A DNA stretch of 64,000 bases from positions 1 through 64,000 of the forward strand of contig DASXPS010000049.1 in the NCBI GenBank assembly GCA_036493475.1, in the 5' to 3' direction. Numbering within the stretch: the stretch's first letter is position 1; every line of letters begins with the position of its first letter. Below are positions 35,085 through 44,699 of the stretch, in pieces. Origin of the DNA: Sporichthyaceae bacterium (lineage in GTDB: Bacteria; Actinomycetota; Actinomycetes; Sporichthyales; Sporichthyaceae). A program made the position numbers and the translations under genes. The notes beneath the pieces were generated by a model, which was given only the letters and a program-made list of their open reading frames with translations, was not told the DNA's origin and ran no database searches.

Positions 35085-35676
35085 TCAACGTCTCCAGCTC
35101 CGCGCGCAGATTCGCGCGGGCCGCCGGTTCCCAGACGGTGCGGCCCAACGGGGTGCGGAACAGCATCGGTAGGTCCAGCAGCGAGCGCAGTACCGCGGCC
35201 CGACCGGAGCGGAATGCGGCGTCGTCCACGTGCGCGTACTCGACACGCACCGCCCGGGTGTACGCGGCGTAATCCGCGGCCGGGGCCGCGAGGATGGCCA
35301 GGTCGGCGTCACACAACGTTTCCCCGTTGCGATCGCCCGGCGGCGGATTGTGATGTGCCGTCAGGCGTACCAGTCGGGCCACCTCGGCGACCAGCGCGGG
35401 CCCCGGGCCGGCTTCGGTCAGTTCGGCTTCCGCGCGTCGGGCGCTGCGCTCCTCGTCGTCCGGCGCCCCGGAGTACACCGCGTCGTGGTACCAGGCGGCC
35501 AGCCGCACCGCGCGCAGGTCGGTGGGATGGTCGGCCAGTTCGTCGATTCGTCGCAGCACGTGCTGAAGGTGCGTCAGATTGTGGTATCGACGGGCGGGAT
35601 CGCCCCAGTCGGCGACCAGTTGCCGACCCAGCGCAGGGGCGTCGGGCAGCAGCGCCGCCCACGCGTCGACGAGCAT
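35077..35676 (-). CDS. HD-domain metal-dependent hydrolase
   Basis: A 199-aa HD-superfamily protein: RRYHNLTHLQHVL gives the first His, AAWYHDAVYSGAPDDEE the His-Asp pair, LTAHHNPP and LCDADLAILAAP the later metal ligands. This group of predicted phosphohydrolases is of unknown substrate. ATG 35676 directly abuts the stop of the helicase gene (35677), so the two are transcribed and probably translated together. Confidence 0.85.
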   Translation of the reverse strand: MLVDAWAALLPDAPALGRQLVADWGDPARRYHNLTHLQHVLRRIDELADHPTDLRAVRLAAWYHDAVYSGAPDDEERSARRAEAELTEAGPGPALVAEVARLVRLTAHHNPPPGDRNGETLCDADLAILAAPAADYAAYTRAVRVEYAHVDDAAFRSGRAAVLRSLLDLPMLFRTPLGRTVWEPAARANLRAELETLTV

Positions 35677-37335
35677 TCAGTCCTGCTCCGCGTGCGGGTC
35701 GAGCACGTCCTCGGCGTCGATGATCCGGTAGGCGTAGCCCTGTTCGGCCAGGAACCGCTGCCGGTGCGCGGCGAAATCCTGGTCGAGGGTGTCCCGGGCG
35801 ACGATCGCGTAGAACCGCGCGGCCCGGCCGTCGGCCTTCGGGCGCAGTACCCGGCCCAACCGCTGCGCCTCCTCCTGCCGGGAGCCGAAGGTGCCGGAGA
35901 CCTGGATGGCCACTGTCGCGTCGGGCAGGTCGATGGAGAAGTTCGCCACCTTGGACACCACGAGCAGGCTGATCTCGCCGGTGCGGAACGCGTCGTAGAG
36001 CCGTTCCCGTTCGCGGATGGTGGTCTCGCCCTTGATCACCGGGGCGCCGAGTCGCTCGCCCAGCTCGTCGAGCTGCTCCAGGTACTGACCGATGACCAGG
36101 ATCTGCTCCCCGGCGTGCTGCGCGACCAGTGCCTCCACCAGGCGCGCCTTGGTGCGGGTCGTGGAGGCCAGCTTGTAACGCTGCTCGGGTTCCGCGGTGG
36201 CCACGGCCAACCGCTCGTGCTCGGTGAGCGTCACCCGCACCTCGACGCAGTCCGCTGGGGCGATGTAACCCTGCGCCTCGATGTCCTTCCACGGGGCGTC
36301 GTAGCGCTTCGGGCCGATCAGCGAGAACACGTCGCCCTCCCGGCCGTCCTCGCGGATCAACGTCGCGGTCAGCCCCAGCCGGCGGCGGGCCTGCAGGTCC
36401 GCGGTCATCCGGAAGATCGGCGCGGGCAGCAGGTGCACCTCGTCGTAGACGATCAGGCCCCAGTCCCGGGCGTCGAAGACCTCCAGGTGCTGGTACACAC
36501 CTTTTCGGCGGGTGGTCATCACCTGGTATGTCGCGATGGTGACCGGGCGGATCTGCTTGCGTTGCCCGGAGTACTCGCCGATCTCCTCCTCGGTCAGCGA
36601 GGTGCGCTTGAGCAACTCGGTGCGCCACTGGTGCGCGGAGACGGTGTTGGTGACCAGGATCAGCGTGGTCGCCCCGGCGTTGGCCATGGCCGCCGCCCCG
36701 ACCAGCGTCTTGCCCGCGCCGCAGGGCAGCACCACCACGCCGGAGCCGCCGTGCAGGAAGCTCTCCGCGGCTTCCCGCTGGTAGGGCCGCAGCGTCCACC
36801 CCTCCTCGCGCAGGTCGATCGGGTGCGCCTCGCCGTCCACGTAACCGGCCAGGTCCTCCGCGGGCCAGCCCAGCTTGAGCAGCACCTGCTTGAGGTGGCC
36901 GCGTTCGGAGGGGTGCACCACGACCGTGTCCGGGTCCACCCGCGCGCCGATCAGCGGGGTGACCTTCTTGCTGCGCAGGACTTCCTCGAGTACCGGGCGG
37001 TCGGAGCCGACCAGCACCAGGCCGTGCACCGGGTGCTTCTCCAACCGCAGCCGGCCGAAGCGGTCCATGGTGTCCGCGACGTCGACCAGCAGCGCGTGCG
37101 GCACCGCGTAGCGGCTGTACTTCAGTAACGCGTCGACCACCTGCTCGGCGTCGTGCCCGGCCGCGCGGGCGTTCCACAGACCCAGCGGAGTGAGCCGATA
37201 GGTGTGCACATGCTCGGGGGAGCGCTCCAACTCGGCGAAGGGCGCGATGGCGCGCCGGCACTCGGGCGCGCCGGGGTGATCCACCTCGAGCAGCAGGGTT
37301 TTGTCGGACTGGACGATGAGCGGGCCGTCGTTCAC
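35677..37335 (-). CDS. XPB/Ssl2-type DNA repair helicase
   Basis: A 552-aa superfamily 2 helicase from GTG 37335: N-terminal XPB-like domain (VQSDKTLLLEVDHP), Walker A LPCGAGKT, DEVH in IVYDEVHLLPAP, TATLIREDGRE, and the C-terminal half with GQYLEQLDELGERL, SKVANFSIDLP and QRLGRVLRPK. Homologous to archaeal/eukaryotic XPB and mycobacterial XPB, which unwind DNA 3'-5' in repair. A large Helicase_C_3-type gene lies on the same strand 1.2 kb upstream; an epoxide hydrolase gene separates them. Confidence 0.93.
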   Translation of the reverse strand: MNDGPLIVQSDKTLLLEVDHPGAPECRRAIAPFAELERSPEHVHTYRLTPLGLWNARAAGHDAEQVVDALLKYSRYAVPHALLVDVADTMDRFGRLRLEKHPVHGLVLVGSDRPVLEEVLRSKKVTPLIGARVDPDTVVVHPSERGHLKQVLLKLGWPAEDLAGYVDGEAHPIDLREEGWTLRPYQREAAESFLHGGSGVVVLPCGAGKTLVGAAAMANAGATTLILVTNTVSAHQWRTELLKRTSLTEEEIGEYSGQRKQIRPVTIATYQVMTTRRKGVYQHLEVFDARDWGLIVYDEVHLLPAPIFRMTADLQARRRLGLTATLIREDGREGDVFSLIGPKRYDAPWKDIEAQGYIAPADCVEVRVTLTEHERLAVATAEPEQRYKLASTTRTKARLVEALVAQHAGEQILVIGQYLEQLDELGERLGAPVIKGETTIRERERLYDAFRTGEISLLVVSKVANFSIDLPDATVAIQVSGTFGSRQEEAQRLGRVLRPKADGRAARFYAIVARDTLDQDFAAHRQRFLAEQGYAYRIIDAEDVLDPHAEQD

Positions 37336-37367
37336 GGACCAATTCTGACCGATTAGCGTCCGGGAGT

Positions 37368-38486
37368 ATGCCGACGCCGTTCCGGGTGCATATTTCCGAG
37401 GCCGAGATCGAGGACCTGCGGGCCCGGTTGCGGGCCACCCGGTGGCCGGAGCCGGAGACCGTGGAGGACTGGTCGCAGGGCATGCCATTGACCTACGCGC
37501 AGGAGCTGGCGGCGTATTGGGCCGAGGACTACGACATGCGCCGGGTGGAGCGCGAGCTCAACGCCCGCGATCAGTCGATCGTCGAGGTCGACGGCCTGGG
37601 CATCCACGTGCTGCAGGCCCGCTCGCCGCACCCCGGCGCGCTGCCGTTGCTGCTCACCCACGGCTGGCCGGGGTCGGTGATCGAGTTCCTGGACATCCTC
37701 GACCTGCTCACCGAACCGCCGGATCCGGCGGATGCGTTTCATGTGGTCTGTCCGACGCTGCCGGGGTTCGGGTTCTCCGCCAAGCCGACCCGGCACGGCT
37801 GGGGTGTGCAGCGCATCGGGGCCGGGTGGGCCGGGTTGATGGCGCAGCTGGGGTACGGCAGGTACGGCGCGCACGGCGGGGACTGGGGCTCGTTCGTCAC
37901 GGCTGCGGTGGGCGCGGTTGATCCCGAGCACTGCGTGGGCGTGCACATGACGTTGCCCCGGGCGCTGCCCGTCGAGGGCGCGCCAATCACCGAGCGGGAA
38001 CAGGCCGGGCTGGCGGCCACCGCGGAGTTCCGCAACCGCGGCTCCGGCTACTCGGCGATCCAGTCCACCCGGCCGCAGACCGTCGGGTACGGCTTGGTGG
38101 ACTCTCCGACGGCGCTGCTGTGCTGGATCGTGGACAAGTTCTGGGCCTGGACCGATCACGACGGTGACCTGGAGCAGGCGGTCGGCCGGGACCGGTTGCT
38201 GGACAACGTGATGCTCTACTGGCTGCCCGCGGCGGGTGCGTCGTCCGCGCGGATCTACTGGGAGAGCTACCCACGGCATCTGGGCACGTTCCCGGTCGCG
38301 GTGCCGGCCGGCGCATCGGTGTATCCGAAGGAGGTCGCGAAGATCCCGCGGGCCTGGGTGCAGCAGCGCTTCTCCGATCTGCGGTACTGGAACGACGACC
38401 TGCCCAAGGGCGGGCACTTCGCCTCGATGGAGGTGCCGGAGAGCCTGGGTGTCGAGCTCCGCACGTTCTTCGGCCCGCTGCGCTGA
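37368..38486 (+). CDS. Epoxide hydrolase (EHN-type alpha/beta hydrolase)
   Basis: A 372-aa hydrolase with the epoxide-hydrolase N-terminal region (PFRVHISEAEIEDLRARLRA), oxyanion HGWPGSVIEF, nucleophile GGDWGSFVT (Asp in DWG), and the catalytic His in GGHFASMEVPE; lid tyrosines are likely in the IYWESYPRH region. It opens epoxides to diols, with cytosolic or secreted substrates unknown. ATG 37368 is 32 bp after the divergent helicase start, so the promoters overlap. Confidence 0.92.
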   Translation: MPTPFRVHISEAEIEDLRARLRATRWPEPETVEDWSQGMPLTYAQELAAYWAEDYDMRRVERELNARDQSIVEVDGLGIHVLQARSPHPGALPLLLTHGWPGSVIEFLDILDLLTEPPDPADAFHVVCPTLPGFGFSAKPTRHGWGVQRIGAGWAGLMAQLGYGRYGAHGGDWGSFVTAAVGAVDPEHCVGVHMTLPRALPVEGAPITEREQAGLAATAEFRNRGSGYSAIQSTRPQTVGYGLVDSPTALLCWIVDKFWAWTDHDGDLEQAVGRDRLLDNVMLYWLPAAGASSARIYWESYPRHLGTFPVAVPAGASVYPKEVAKIPRAWVQQRFSDLRYWNDDLPKGGHFASMEVPESLGVELRTFFGPLR

Positions 38487-38577
38487 CCCCCGACCCGCCA
38501 ACTTCGGGCCGGGTAGACACGTATCGACGGTGCTTGATGCGTTGCTACACGACCCGAAGATGCGTGTCGGGGCGGGG

Positions 38578-41001
38578 TCAGGCGTCGGCGACGGCGCGGA
38601 TGCGGGAGACCTTGAAGCTGCGCACCTTGTTGTGCCGGTGGTCGAAGGCGCGCAGCACGCCGCCGTCCAGGGTGAGCGGGTCGACGATGCGTTCGGTGGC
38701 GGTGCCGTCGTCGCCGACGTAGCCCAGCCACACGGACTCCCCGGCCGCCGCGGCGGTGCGCAACCGGTCCAGGGTGGTGGCGGTGGCCGCCCGCGGGAAG
38801 CCGATCGCGGCGCCCACGTCGGTGGCCTCCCGCAACGCGGCGGTGGCGCGTTCGGCCGCCGAAGCGCGCTTGCCCGCGGCGGCGGCCCGATCCCCGGCGC
38901 GTAGGGCGCGCACCGCGGCGGTGGCCAGGGTGGGCGGTAGCGAGCGTTCCCCGCTGACCGGGCGGGGCGGCGTGCGTGAGCCGGTGCGCCGGGCGCCGGG
39001 CGAGGTGAGCACCACCGCACCGCTCGCGGATTCCGCGGTGGGCGCGTAGCCCAGTTCGCGCAGCTTGGCCAGCACCACGTCCGGTCCGACGCCGGCCACC
39101 GCGACGGTGGGCGCGAGCCGACGCAATTTCAGCGGCACCGCCCGCTTGGCCGCGATCAACTCGGCGATCACGCTCTCGTCGTCGCACCGGATGTAACCAC
39201 CGGCCGCACCGACGCGGATCTGCCCGTGTCGGCGGGCCACGTCGTCGATCAGGTAACTCAGCGGCTGCGGCACCGGGGTGCGTGAGACGCGGGCCAACAG
39301 GTCGTGCAGGTCCGTCGCACTGCGGCCGGCATCCAGGGCGTGACGGATGGACCCTTCGGAGAACCGGTACACGGTGGCGGCGCCGGTGGACTCCACCTTC
39401 GCGGCCAGCGCCAACTCCATCGCGAGCTCGCGTTGCAGCGGGCCCGGCGCCACGGCAGTGAGGTCGGCCTGGATCAGCACGTGGTCCAGCGGGGTCGGCA
39501 GCAGCTTCTCCAGCTTTTCCGACGCGGCGTCAGATGCCTCACCGGTCAGGCGTCTGGCGTAGGTGGTGAGCGCGCCGCGCCCGGTGATGCCGAGCAGGGC
39601 GGCCTCGGCGACGGTGGCCCGCACGAACAATTCCTGCAGCGTGCCGGTGCGCCGCGGAGCGCGCCAGATCAGCCGGGCCCAGAGCTGTGCGAGGCTCGCG
39701 GTCATGCCCTTGGGCAGCGCGGCGAGTTCGTCGAGTACGCCCGCGCGCAGCGTCGGTGCCCAGGCGCGGTCCAGATCCGCGGACAGTGCGGACAACGGGC
39801 GGTCGCGGTTGGTGCCGTAGTCCGGCCGGGTGCCGATCATCGAGCACACCCGGCTGGTGGTCAGCCACGCGGAGGCCAGCACCGTCCAGCGGGGGGCGGT
39901 GTCCAGCGCCGACCAGCGGTCGTAGGCGGGAGTGGGCACCCAGGACTCGGGGTCCTCGCCGTCGGCGGCGACCAGCCCCGCGACGTAGGCGATCTCCACG
40001 ATCAGTGCGGCGTGCTCGACCGGCACCCCCAGCAGCGTCTCCACCCGCTTGGTGTCCCGCACGCCCAGTCCGCCACCGGAGCGAAGAACTGACGGCGGGT
40101 CAGTGGCCCAGGCCTCCAGCAGGTCCTCCACCAGTCGCACCGTGATCATCGCCTGTCCGGCGCCTGCCCGGTCGGCCTCGGTGACCCCGACCTGCACCGG
40201 GGTGGCCGGCGGTGCGTGCAGTGCGGGTTGCGGGTACAGGGCACCTCCGCGGCGGGCCACCGCGACCTCGGCGGGTAGCACCACGGTGTCCGCGTCGATG
40301 GCGATGAGCAGGCCCCGGGCCAGCAACCACTCCAGTGGGGTGTTGGCATCGGCCGGGCGCACGTCGCGATCGGCACGTTCCACCCGGCCACTGCCACCCG
40401 CATCGACCTTGGCCAGCAGGTCAATGGCGGCCGGCGGGGCGTCGGCGAGCAGGGTGGCGAGGCGGTCGGGGTTGCCGAGCACCTCGAGCAGGCGCTGCAA
40501 CGCGCTGGGCGGGTCCGGGGTGGTGGGCAGGTCGAGGTCGACCAGCAGTTGTTGCAACCGGGCGGCGGGGTAACCCTGCGCGGCCACCGCCAACGGCGGG
40601 CCGGTGCGTCCCGGGCCCGGGCCGACCGCCTCGCGGACTGCACGCACCAGGCGCAGTGAGTCGTCCGGGCCCCAGATGAGGGCCAGGTCGCGCAGCGTTG
40701 CCACTGCGGCGGTCAGTGGCTCCCGGTCGACCGGTACGAGACGACCGATGGCGTCGAGGTCGGTGGGGTCGGGCAGGTGGGCCAGGGCGTCGAGCACCTG
40801 GAGGGTGAAGCGGTTCAGCCGATCCAAAGCCCGATTCACCGACAGCCGGGTGGCCGCGCGGGCGACCAGATCGGTCATGTCGGTGGGCACCGGGGACAGC
40901 AGATCCGGGCGGGATTCGAACAGCGCCTCGAGCGCGGCGTCGCTGCGTTGCCGCAGATCATCCGCGAGCGTGCGTGGCCCGCCGGCGCCGTCCGTGGTCA
41001 T
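38578..41001 (-). CDS. Large helicase-associated (Helicase_C_3-type) protein
   Basis: An 807-aa protein with no Walker motifs. The N-terminal part is a winged-helix-rich region (LADDLRQRSDAALEALFESR and DRLNRFTLQVLDAL), the middle has repeated helical bundles, and the C-terminal region KRASAAERATAALREATDVG plus ESVWLGYVGDDGT and VLRAFDHRHNKVRSFKVSRI is a WYL-like/SH3-like module. Proteins of this type neighbour XPB helicases in actinobacteria, including mycobacteria, and carry the Helicase_C_3 domain. A helicase-partner role in DNA repair is likely but inferred. ATG 41001 is the start. Confidence 0.8.
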   Translation of the reverse strand: MTTDGAGGPRTLADDLRQRSDAALEALFESRPDLLSPVPTDMTDLVARAATRLSVNRALDRLNRFTLQVLDALAHLPDPTDLDAIGRLVPVDREPLTAAVATLRDLALIWGPDDSLRLVRAVREAVGPGPGRTGPPLAVAAQGYPAARLQQLLVDLDLPTTPDPPSALQRLLEVLGNPDRLATLLADAPPAAIDLLAKVDAGGSGRVERADRDVRPADANTPLEWLLARGLLIAIDADTVVLPAEVAVARRGGALYPQPALHAPPATPVQVGVTEADRAGAGQAMITVRLVEDLLEAWATDPPSVLRSGGGLGVRDTKRVETLLGVPVEHAALIVEIAYVAGLVAADGEDPESWVPTPAYDRWSALDTAPRWTVLASAWLTTSRVCSMIGTRPDYGTNRDRPLSALSADLDRAWAPTLRAGVLDELAALPKGMTASLAQLWARLIWRAPRRTGTLQELFVRATVAEAALLGITGRGALTTYARRLTGEASDAASEKLEKLLPTPLDHVLIQADLTAVAPGPLQRELAMELALAAKVESTGAATVYRFSEGSIRHALDAGRSATDLHDLLARVSRTPVPQPLSYLIDDVARRHGQIRVGAAGGYIRCDDESVIAELIAAKRAVPLKLRRLAPTVAVAGVGPDVVLAKLRELGYAPTAESASGAVVLTSPGARRTGSRTPPRPVSGERSLPPTLATAAVRALRAGDRAAAAGKRASAAERATAALREATDVGAAIGFPRAATATTLDRLRTAAAAGESVWLGYVGDDGTATERIVDPLTLDGGVLRAFDHRHNKVRSFKVSRIRAVADA

Positions 41002-41097
41002 CCGGTCAACGCTACGCCGAGCACGGTGGGGAACGAGGTGTGACGCCCACCGCGTGCCGCGCGACTGTTATTAGTGGGATCAGAGATAGTTACTGGG

Positions 41098-41706
41098 ATG
41101 GGTGTGATGCCCGATGGCGGCGTCGGCGGGGTCGAGGGGGCTCCGCCGCCGGTCTGGCACGCCCCGACCCGGGCACCCGCCGCGGTCCCGTCCTCGCCCC
41201 CGGCGCTGGACGGGCTGGCCGCTGTGGTGCGACGCGGTGAGGAGTCCGAGCGGCAGCAGCTCCGACACCGGACCAGCGAACTGCCGAAAGAGTGGTTGCG
41301 GGTCCGCCGCCCGGCCCCGAACTCCGAGCCCGGACCGGATCTGCTCTCCGCGGTGGGCCGGGTGCGCTGGGAGTGCTTCGCGCTGGCGGTGTGTGCGCTC
41401 GGGCCGCAGTTTTTTGGGTTGCTGGCGGTGCTCGTCGGCGGGTTCATGGTCTGCCGCTCCCGGTTCTGGGAGGTCGGCGACAAGGTGCGGGCACTGCTGG
41501 GCATCCCGTTCGCCGGGTTCACCCTGGCCGTGCTGTGGGCCTGGTTGCGGGCCACCGAACTGCAGCAAGCGGACGCGTCCAGGGCGCGGTTGGAAATCGC
41601 CGGGCACAGCCTGGCGCACAGCTGGCACCTGGGGCCGCAGCTGGTCGGGTTGGGTATCGCGGTGCACTTGGGCCATCGGCTGGTCCGCGATGCCCGCTGG
41701 AGCTGA
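41098..41706 (+). CDS. Hypothetical membrane protein, 202 aa
   Basis: ATG 41098 gives a Gly/Pro-rich cytosolic N-terminus (PAPNSEPGPD) and then about three membrane helices: FALAVCALGPQFFGLLAVLVGG, a second around LLGIPFAGFTLAVLWAWL and a third near GPQLVGLGIAVHL. Basic residues lie between helices. I do not recognise a family. ATG 41107 is equally possible. It lies between the reverse-strand helicase-partner gene and the CSD gene. Confidence 0.65.
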   Translation: MGVMPDGGVGGVEGAPPPVWHAPTRAPAAVPSSPPALDGLAAVVRRGEESERQQLRHRTSELPKEWLRVRRPAPNSEPGPDLLSAVGRVRWECFALAVCALGPQFFGLLAVLVGGFMVCRSRFWEVGDKVRALLGIPFAGFTLAVLWAWLRATELQQADASRARLEIAGHSLAHSWHLGPQLVGLGIAVHLGHRLVRDARWS

Positions 41707-41814
41707 ACACGCCGAATCGAGCTGTGCCGGGTAACCTTCGGGCTGGTTGTCCCGCCGCTGTCCCCGGGCCGGCCGGGTGCCTGGCAGGTGGGACGTGACG
41801 GACAGGACGCGAAG

Positions 41815-42198
41815 GTGCCCACCGGCAAGGTCAAGTGGTTCGACACCGAGAAGGGCTTCGGCTTCCTCTCCCGCGACGGCGGCCCGGATGTCTTCGTGCA
41901 CAAGGACGCCCTGCCGGCCGGCGTGGCCACGCTCAAGCCGGGTCTGCGGGTCGAGTACGGCATCGTGCAGGGCCGTCGCGGGGACCAGGCGTTGTCCGTG
42001 CGACTGCTGGACCCGCTGCCCTCGGTGGTCGCGGCTACCCGCAAGTCCCCGGATGAGATGGCCGTACTCGTGGAGGACCTGATCAAGGTCTTGGACCACA
42101 CCGCCAACGCCTACCGCCGCGGGAAGCAACCCTCCGGCCAGGAGGCCTCCCGCACCGCCGCCGTGCTGCGCGCCGTCGCCGCCGACATCGAGGTCTAG
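41815..42198 (+). CDS. Cold-shock-domain protein with C-terminal helical extension
   Basis: From GTG 41815, 127 aa. The CSD half reads TGKVKWFDTEKGFGFLSRDGG (in part) with RNP1 KGFGFL and RNP2 VFVHKDAL, then IVQGRRGDQALSV. Unlike the 66-aa protein at 27.6 kb it has an extra 55-60 residues of predicted helix (PDEMAVLVEDLIKVLDHTAN and EASRTAAVLRAVAAD). This CspB-like two-part form is known in actinobacteria. Function: RNA chaperone-like, with an added dimer or partner domain by inference. Precedes the MFS gene on the opposite strand. Confidence 0.9.
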   Translation: MPTGKVKWFDTEKGFGFLSRDGGPDVFVHKDALPAGVATLKPGLRVEYGIVQGRRGDQALSVRLLDPLPSVVAATRKSPDEMAVLVEDLIKVLDHTANAYRRGKQPSGQEASRTAAVLRAVAADIEV

Positions 42199-42221
42199 CC
42201 CCCACCACCTTGCAACGTGGT

Positions 42222-43745
42222 TCAGCGGGGCCCGGGGTCGTGGTCCGGGCGCTGTGCGGCCAGTGGGGGGAACGGCGTCCCCGGGGTGATCGGAGGCTGG
42301 ATCCAGTCCGGCATCGGGGGCCGTTGCGCAGCGGGGTCCGGCTGCCGGGTGGGGCCGGGGGCAATGCCGCGCGTGCGGTTGCGGCGGTTGTCCCGCGCCC
42401 GGGTGATCAGTTGTAGCGTCACAGCGATCATCACCCCGGCAGCGATGCCGAAGCCGACGTCGCCGCGCAGCGGTAGCGCAGTACCGAAACCGCCGCCCAC
42501 CACCCAGGCCAACTGCAGGCGGGTCTCGCTGCGGGCGAAGGCGGAGCTGCGCACGTCCTCATCCACGTCGCGCTGAATCATCGCGTCCAGGCCGAGCTTG
42601 CCCAGCGTCTGCGCAATGCCGATGACCGCGCCCGCGATCAGCACGGTGGCCAGGCCCCAGGCGAGTGTGGTGCCGAGCAGCACGACGGTCTGCGCAACGA
42701 GCAGCAGCACCTGCATGACCTCGGGGGCCTTCTGTTTCATCAGCGCCCCGACCGCGGTGCCGATCACGCTGCCCACGCCCACCGCGCCGAGCACCAGGCC
42801 GATCGCAGCGGTGTCGGCCAGCCCGCCGATCGGTTCCTTACGCAGTAGGAAGGCGAGGAACAGCGTGAGGAACCCGGACAGGGCGCGGAAGGCCATGTTG
42901 GCCTGCAGGCCCAACTCCACCGCGGGGCCGATGTAGCTCGCCTGGTGCTCGGTGGGCCGGATGCGCGCCACCGCCCCGGTCTCGGACATCGCCGCGGGGC
43001 GTTCGTCGGCCGCGGAGTCCACCCGTTTGGGCAACCGGACGGCCAGCACCGCGCCGACGATAAAGATCACCGTCGCCCCGCGCAGCGTCCACTCCGGGCC
43101 CGCGACGTGGGTGATCGCCGCGCCCAGGCCACCGGCCACCGCCGAGGACAGCAGCCCGGCCATATTCATCCAGGAGTTCGCCCGGACCAGCGGCACGGCC
43201 GGCGGTAACAGGCGTGGGATGCCGGCAGCTCTGGTGACGCCGTAGGCGCGCGAACAGGCCAGCACGCCGAACACCGCCGGATAGAGCCACAACGAGGCAT
43301 CCGCGACGGAGCCGACCATGGACCAGGCCAGGAAGGCGCGGATGCCGAAGGTGACCGCGAGTGCGTAGCGCCGGCCGGAGCGGAACCTGTCCAGCATCGG
43401 GCCGATCAACGGGGCCAGCAGCGCGAACGGGATCATGGTGATGAGCAGGTAGAGCGCCACCCGGCCCCGCGCCTGCCCGAGCGGCACCGAGAAGAACAGC
43501 GTGCCCGCCAGGGCCACCGCCACCGCGGCGTCGCCGGCCGCATTCACCCCGGACAGTTCGGTCAGCTTGGCCAGGCCGCTCTCGCCCGCGCCCTGCGCGT
43601 TGGTGGCGCGCCGGACGGTGCGTCGGGTGGTGGCACCCGCCCTGGAGGCGACGCGCCCGGTCGATCGCAGGGCATCGCGCCAGGCCGCCACCGCCCTGGG
43701 ATCCGGTCCGCCGGGGCGGCGCGGGGGCGGCGGGGTGCTCTCCAC
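42222..43745 (-). CDS. MFS transporter (Rv0876c-like)
   Basis: From GTG 43745, 507 aa: a basic cytosolic N-terminus (RRTVRRATNAQGAGESGLAK), about 12 membrane helices with an MFS loop motif (GPMLDRFRSGRRYAL), and a Pro-rich C-terminal tail. In mycobacteria a similar transporter sits by a csp gene, as it does here. Substrate unknown. The gene ends 23 bp from the convergent CSD gene stop. Confidence 0.82.
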   Translation of the reverse strand: MESTPPPPRRPGGPDPRAVAAWRDALRSTGRVASRAGATTRRTVRRATNAQGAGESGLAKLTELSGVNAAGDAAVAVALAGTLFFSVPLGQARGRVALYLLITMIPFALLAPLIGPMLDRFRSGRRYALAVTFGIRAFLAWSMVGSVADASLWLYPAVFGVLACSRAYGVTRAAGIPRLLPPAVPLVRANSWMNMAGLLSSAVAGGLGAAITHVAGPEWTLRGATVIFIVGAVLAVRLPKRVDSAADERPAAMSETGAVARIRPTEHQASYIGPAVELGLQANMAFRALSGFLTLFLAFLLRKEPIGGLADTAAIGLVLGAVGVGSVIGTAVGALMKQKAPEVMQVLLLVAQTVVLLGTTLAWGLATVLIAGAVIGIAQTLGKLGLDAMIQRDVDEDVRSSAFARSETRLQLAWVVGGGFGTALPLRGDVGFGIAAGVMIAVTLQLITRARDNRRNRTRGIAPGPTRQPDPAAQRPPMPDWIQPPITPGTPFPPLAAQRPDHDPGPR

Positions 43746-43889
43746 GGTTCCTATCCTGCCCCGTGTCCGTGGCGAAGCGACGAGCGCCGCGGGCCGGTTC
43801 GCCGGTGGTTCGTCACGAATTCGGATCGGGGTGGGCCGACCAGCAGGCCGCCGACCGCAGCAGTCGGCCTGATGAGGTTCAATCGGGTC

Positions 43890-44699
43890 ATGGCACTGAG
43901 CACCCGGGACCGACGTCCGACGGCCGACGCGGCATGTGTGGATGCAGTCGACGCCGCGCGCGAGGCAGCGCTGGAGGTCGCGCCGGGTGAGATCGGCGAC
44001 TACCTCGGGTACGACGTCGAGGAGGAACGCACTGTTACCCACCGCTTCGCCTGCACGAACGCGGCGTACCGGGGGTGGAACTGGGCGGTGACGGTGGTGC
44101 GGGCCTCGCGCGCGAAGGTGGTCACCGTGGCCGAGACCGTGCTGCTGCCCAGCGAGGCCGCGGTGTTGGCGCCGACCTGGGTGCCCTGGGAAGACCGGCT
44201 CCAGCCCGGCGACCTGGGCCCCGGCGACATCCGCCCGCCGGCCGAGGACGACGTCCGGCTGATCCCGGGCTGGTCCGCCGACGAGGCACCGGGCTACGAC
44301 CCGGCGATCTCCGAGGCGGTGTGGTGGGTCGCCGCCGAGGCCGGCGTTGGCAAGCACCGCGTGCTCTCCCCGATCGGCCGGGAGGACGCCACCGACCGTT
44401 GGTACAGCGGGGAACGAGGTCCGGACGCGCCGATCGCGGTGGCCGCGCCGGGGCAGTGCAGCACCTGCGGGTTCTCCGTGCCGATGGCCGGCGCACTGGG
44501 GCGGGTGTTCGCCGTGTGTGCGAACGAGCAGGCGCCGGACGACGGCCGGGTGGTGTCGCTGGACCACGGCTGTGGGGCGCACTCCGAGGTGGTCGCGGTG
44601 CCCGCGGCGCTGGCCGAACGGCCGGACCCGGTGCTCGACGAGATCGCCTTCGACACGATCGTGGTCGACCGCGAAGCTGCGCAGCCCGACCCGGCTTAG
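43890..44699 (+). CDS. DUF3027 family protein
   Basis: A 269-aa protein from ATG 43890 (ATG 43872 adds six residues). Features: TADAACVDAVDAAREAALE, FACTNAAYRGWNWAVTVVRA, VLLPSEAAVLAPTWVPWEDRLQPGDL (in part), and a C-terminal CSTCGFSVPMAGALGRVFAVCANEQAP with paired Cys that could bind zinc, then VVSLDHGCGAHSE. DUF3027 is an actinobacterial family of unknown function. It overlaps the stop of the convergent DUF2530 gene by 4 bp. Confidence 0.88.
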   Translation: MALSTRDRRPTADAACVDAVDAAREAALEVAPGEIGDYLGYDVEEERTVTHRFACTNAAYRGWNWAVTVVRASRAKVVTVAETVLLPSEAAVLAPTWVPWEDRLQPGDLGPGDIRPPAEDDVRLIPGWSADEAPGYDPAISEAVWWVAAEAGVGKHRVLSPIGREDATDRWYSGERGPDAPIAVAAPGQCSTCGFSVPMAGALGRVFAVCANEQAPDDGRVVSLDHGCGAHSEVVAVPAALAERPDPVLDEIAFDTIVVDREAAQPDPA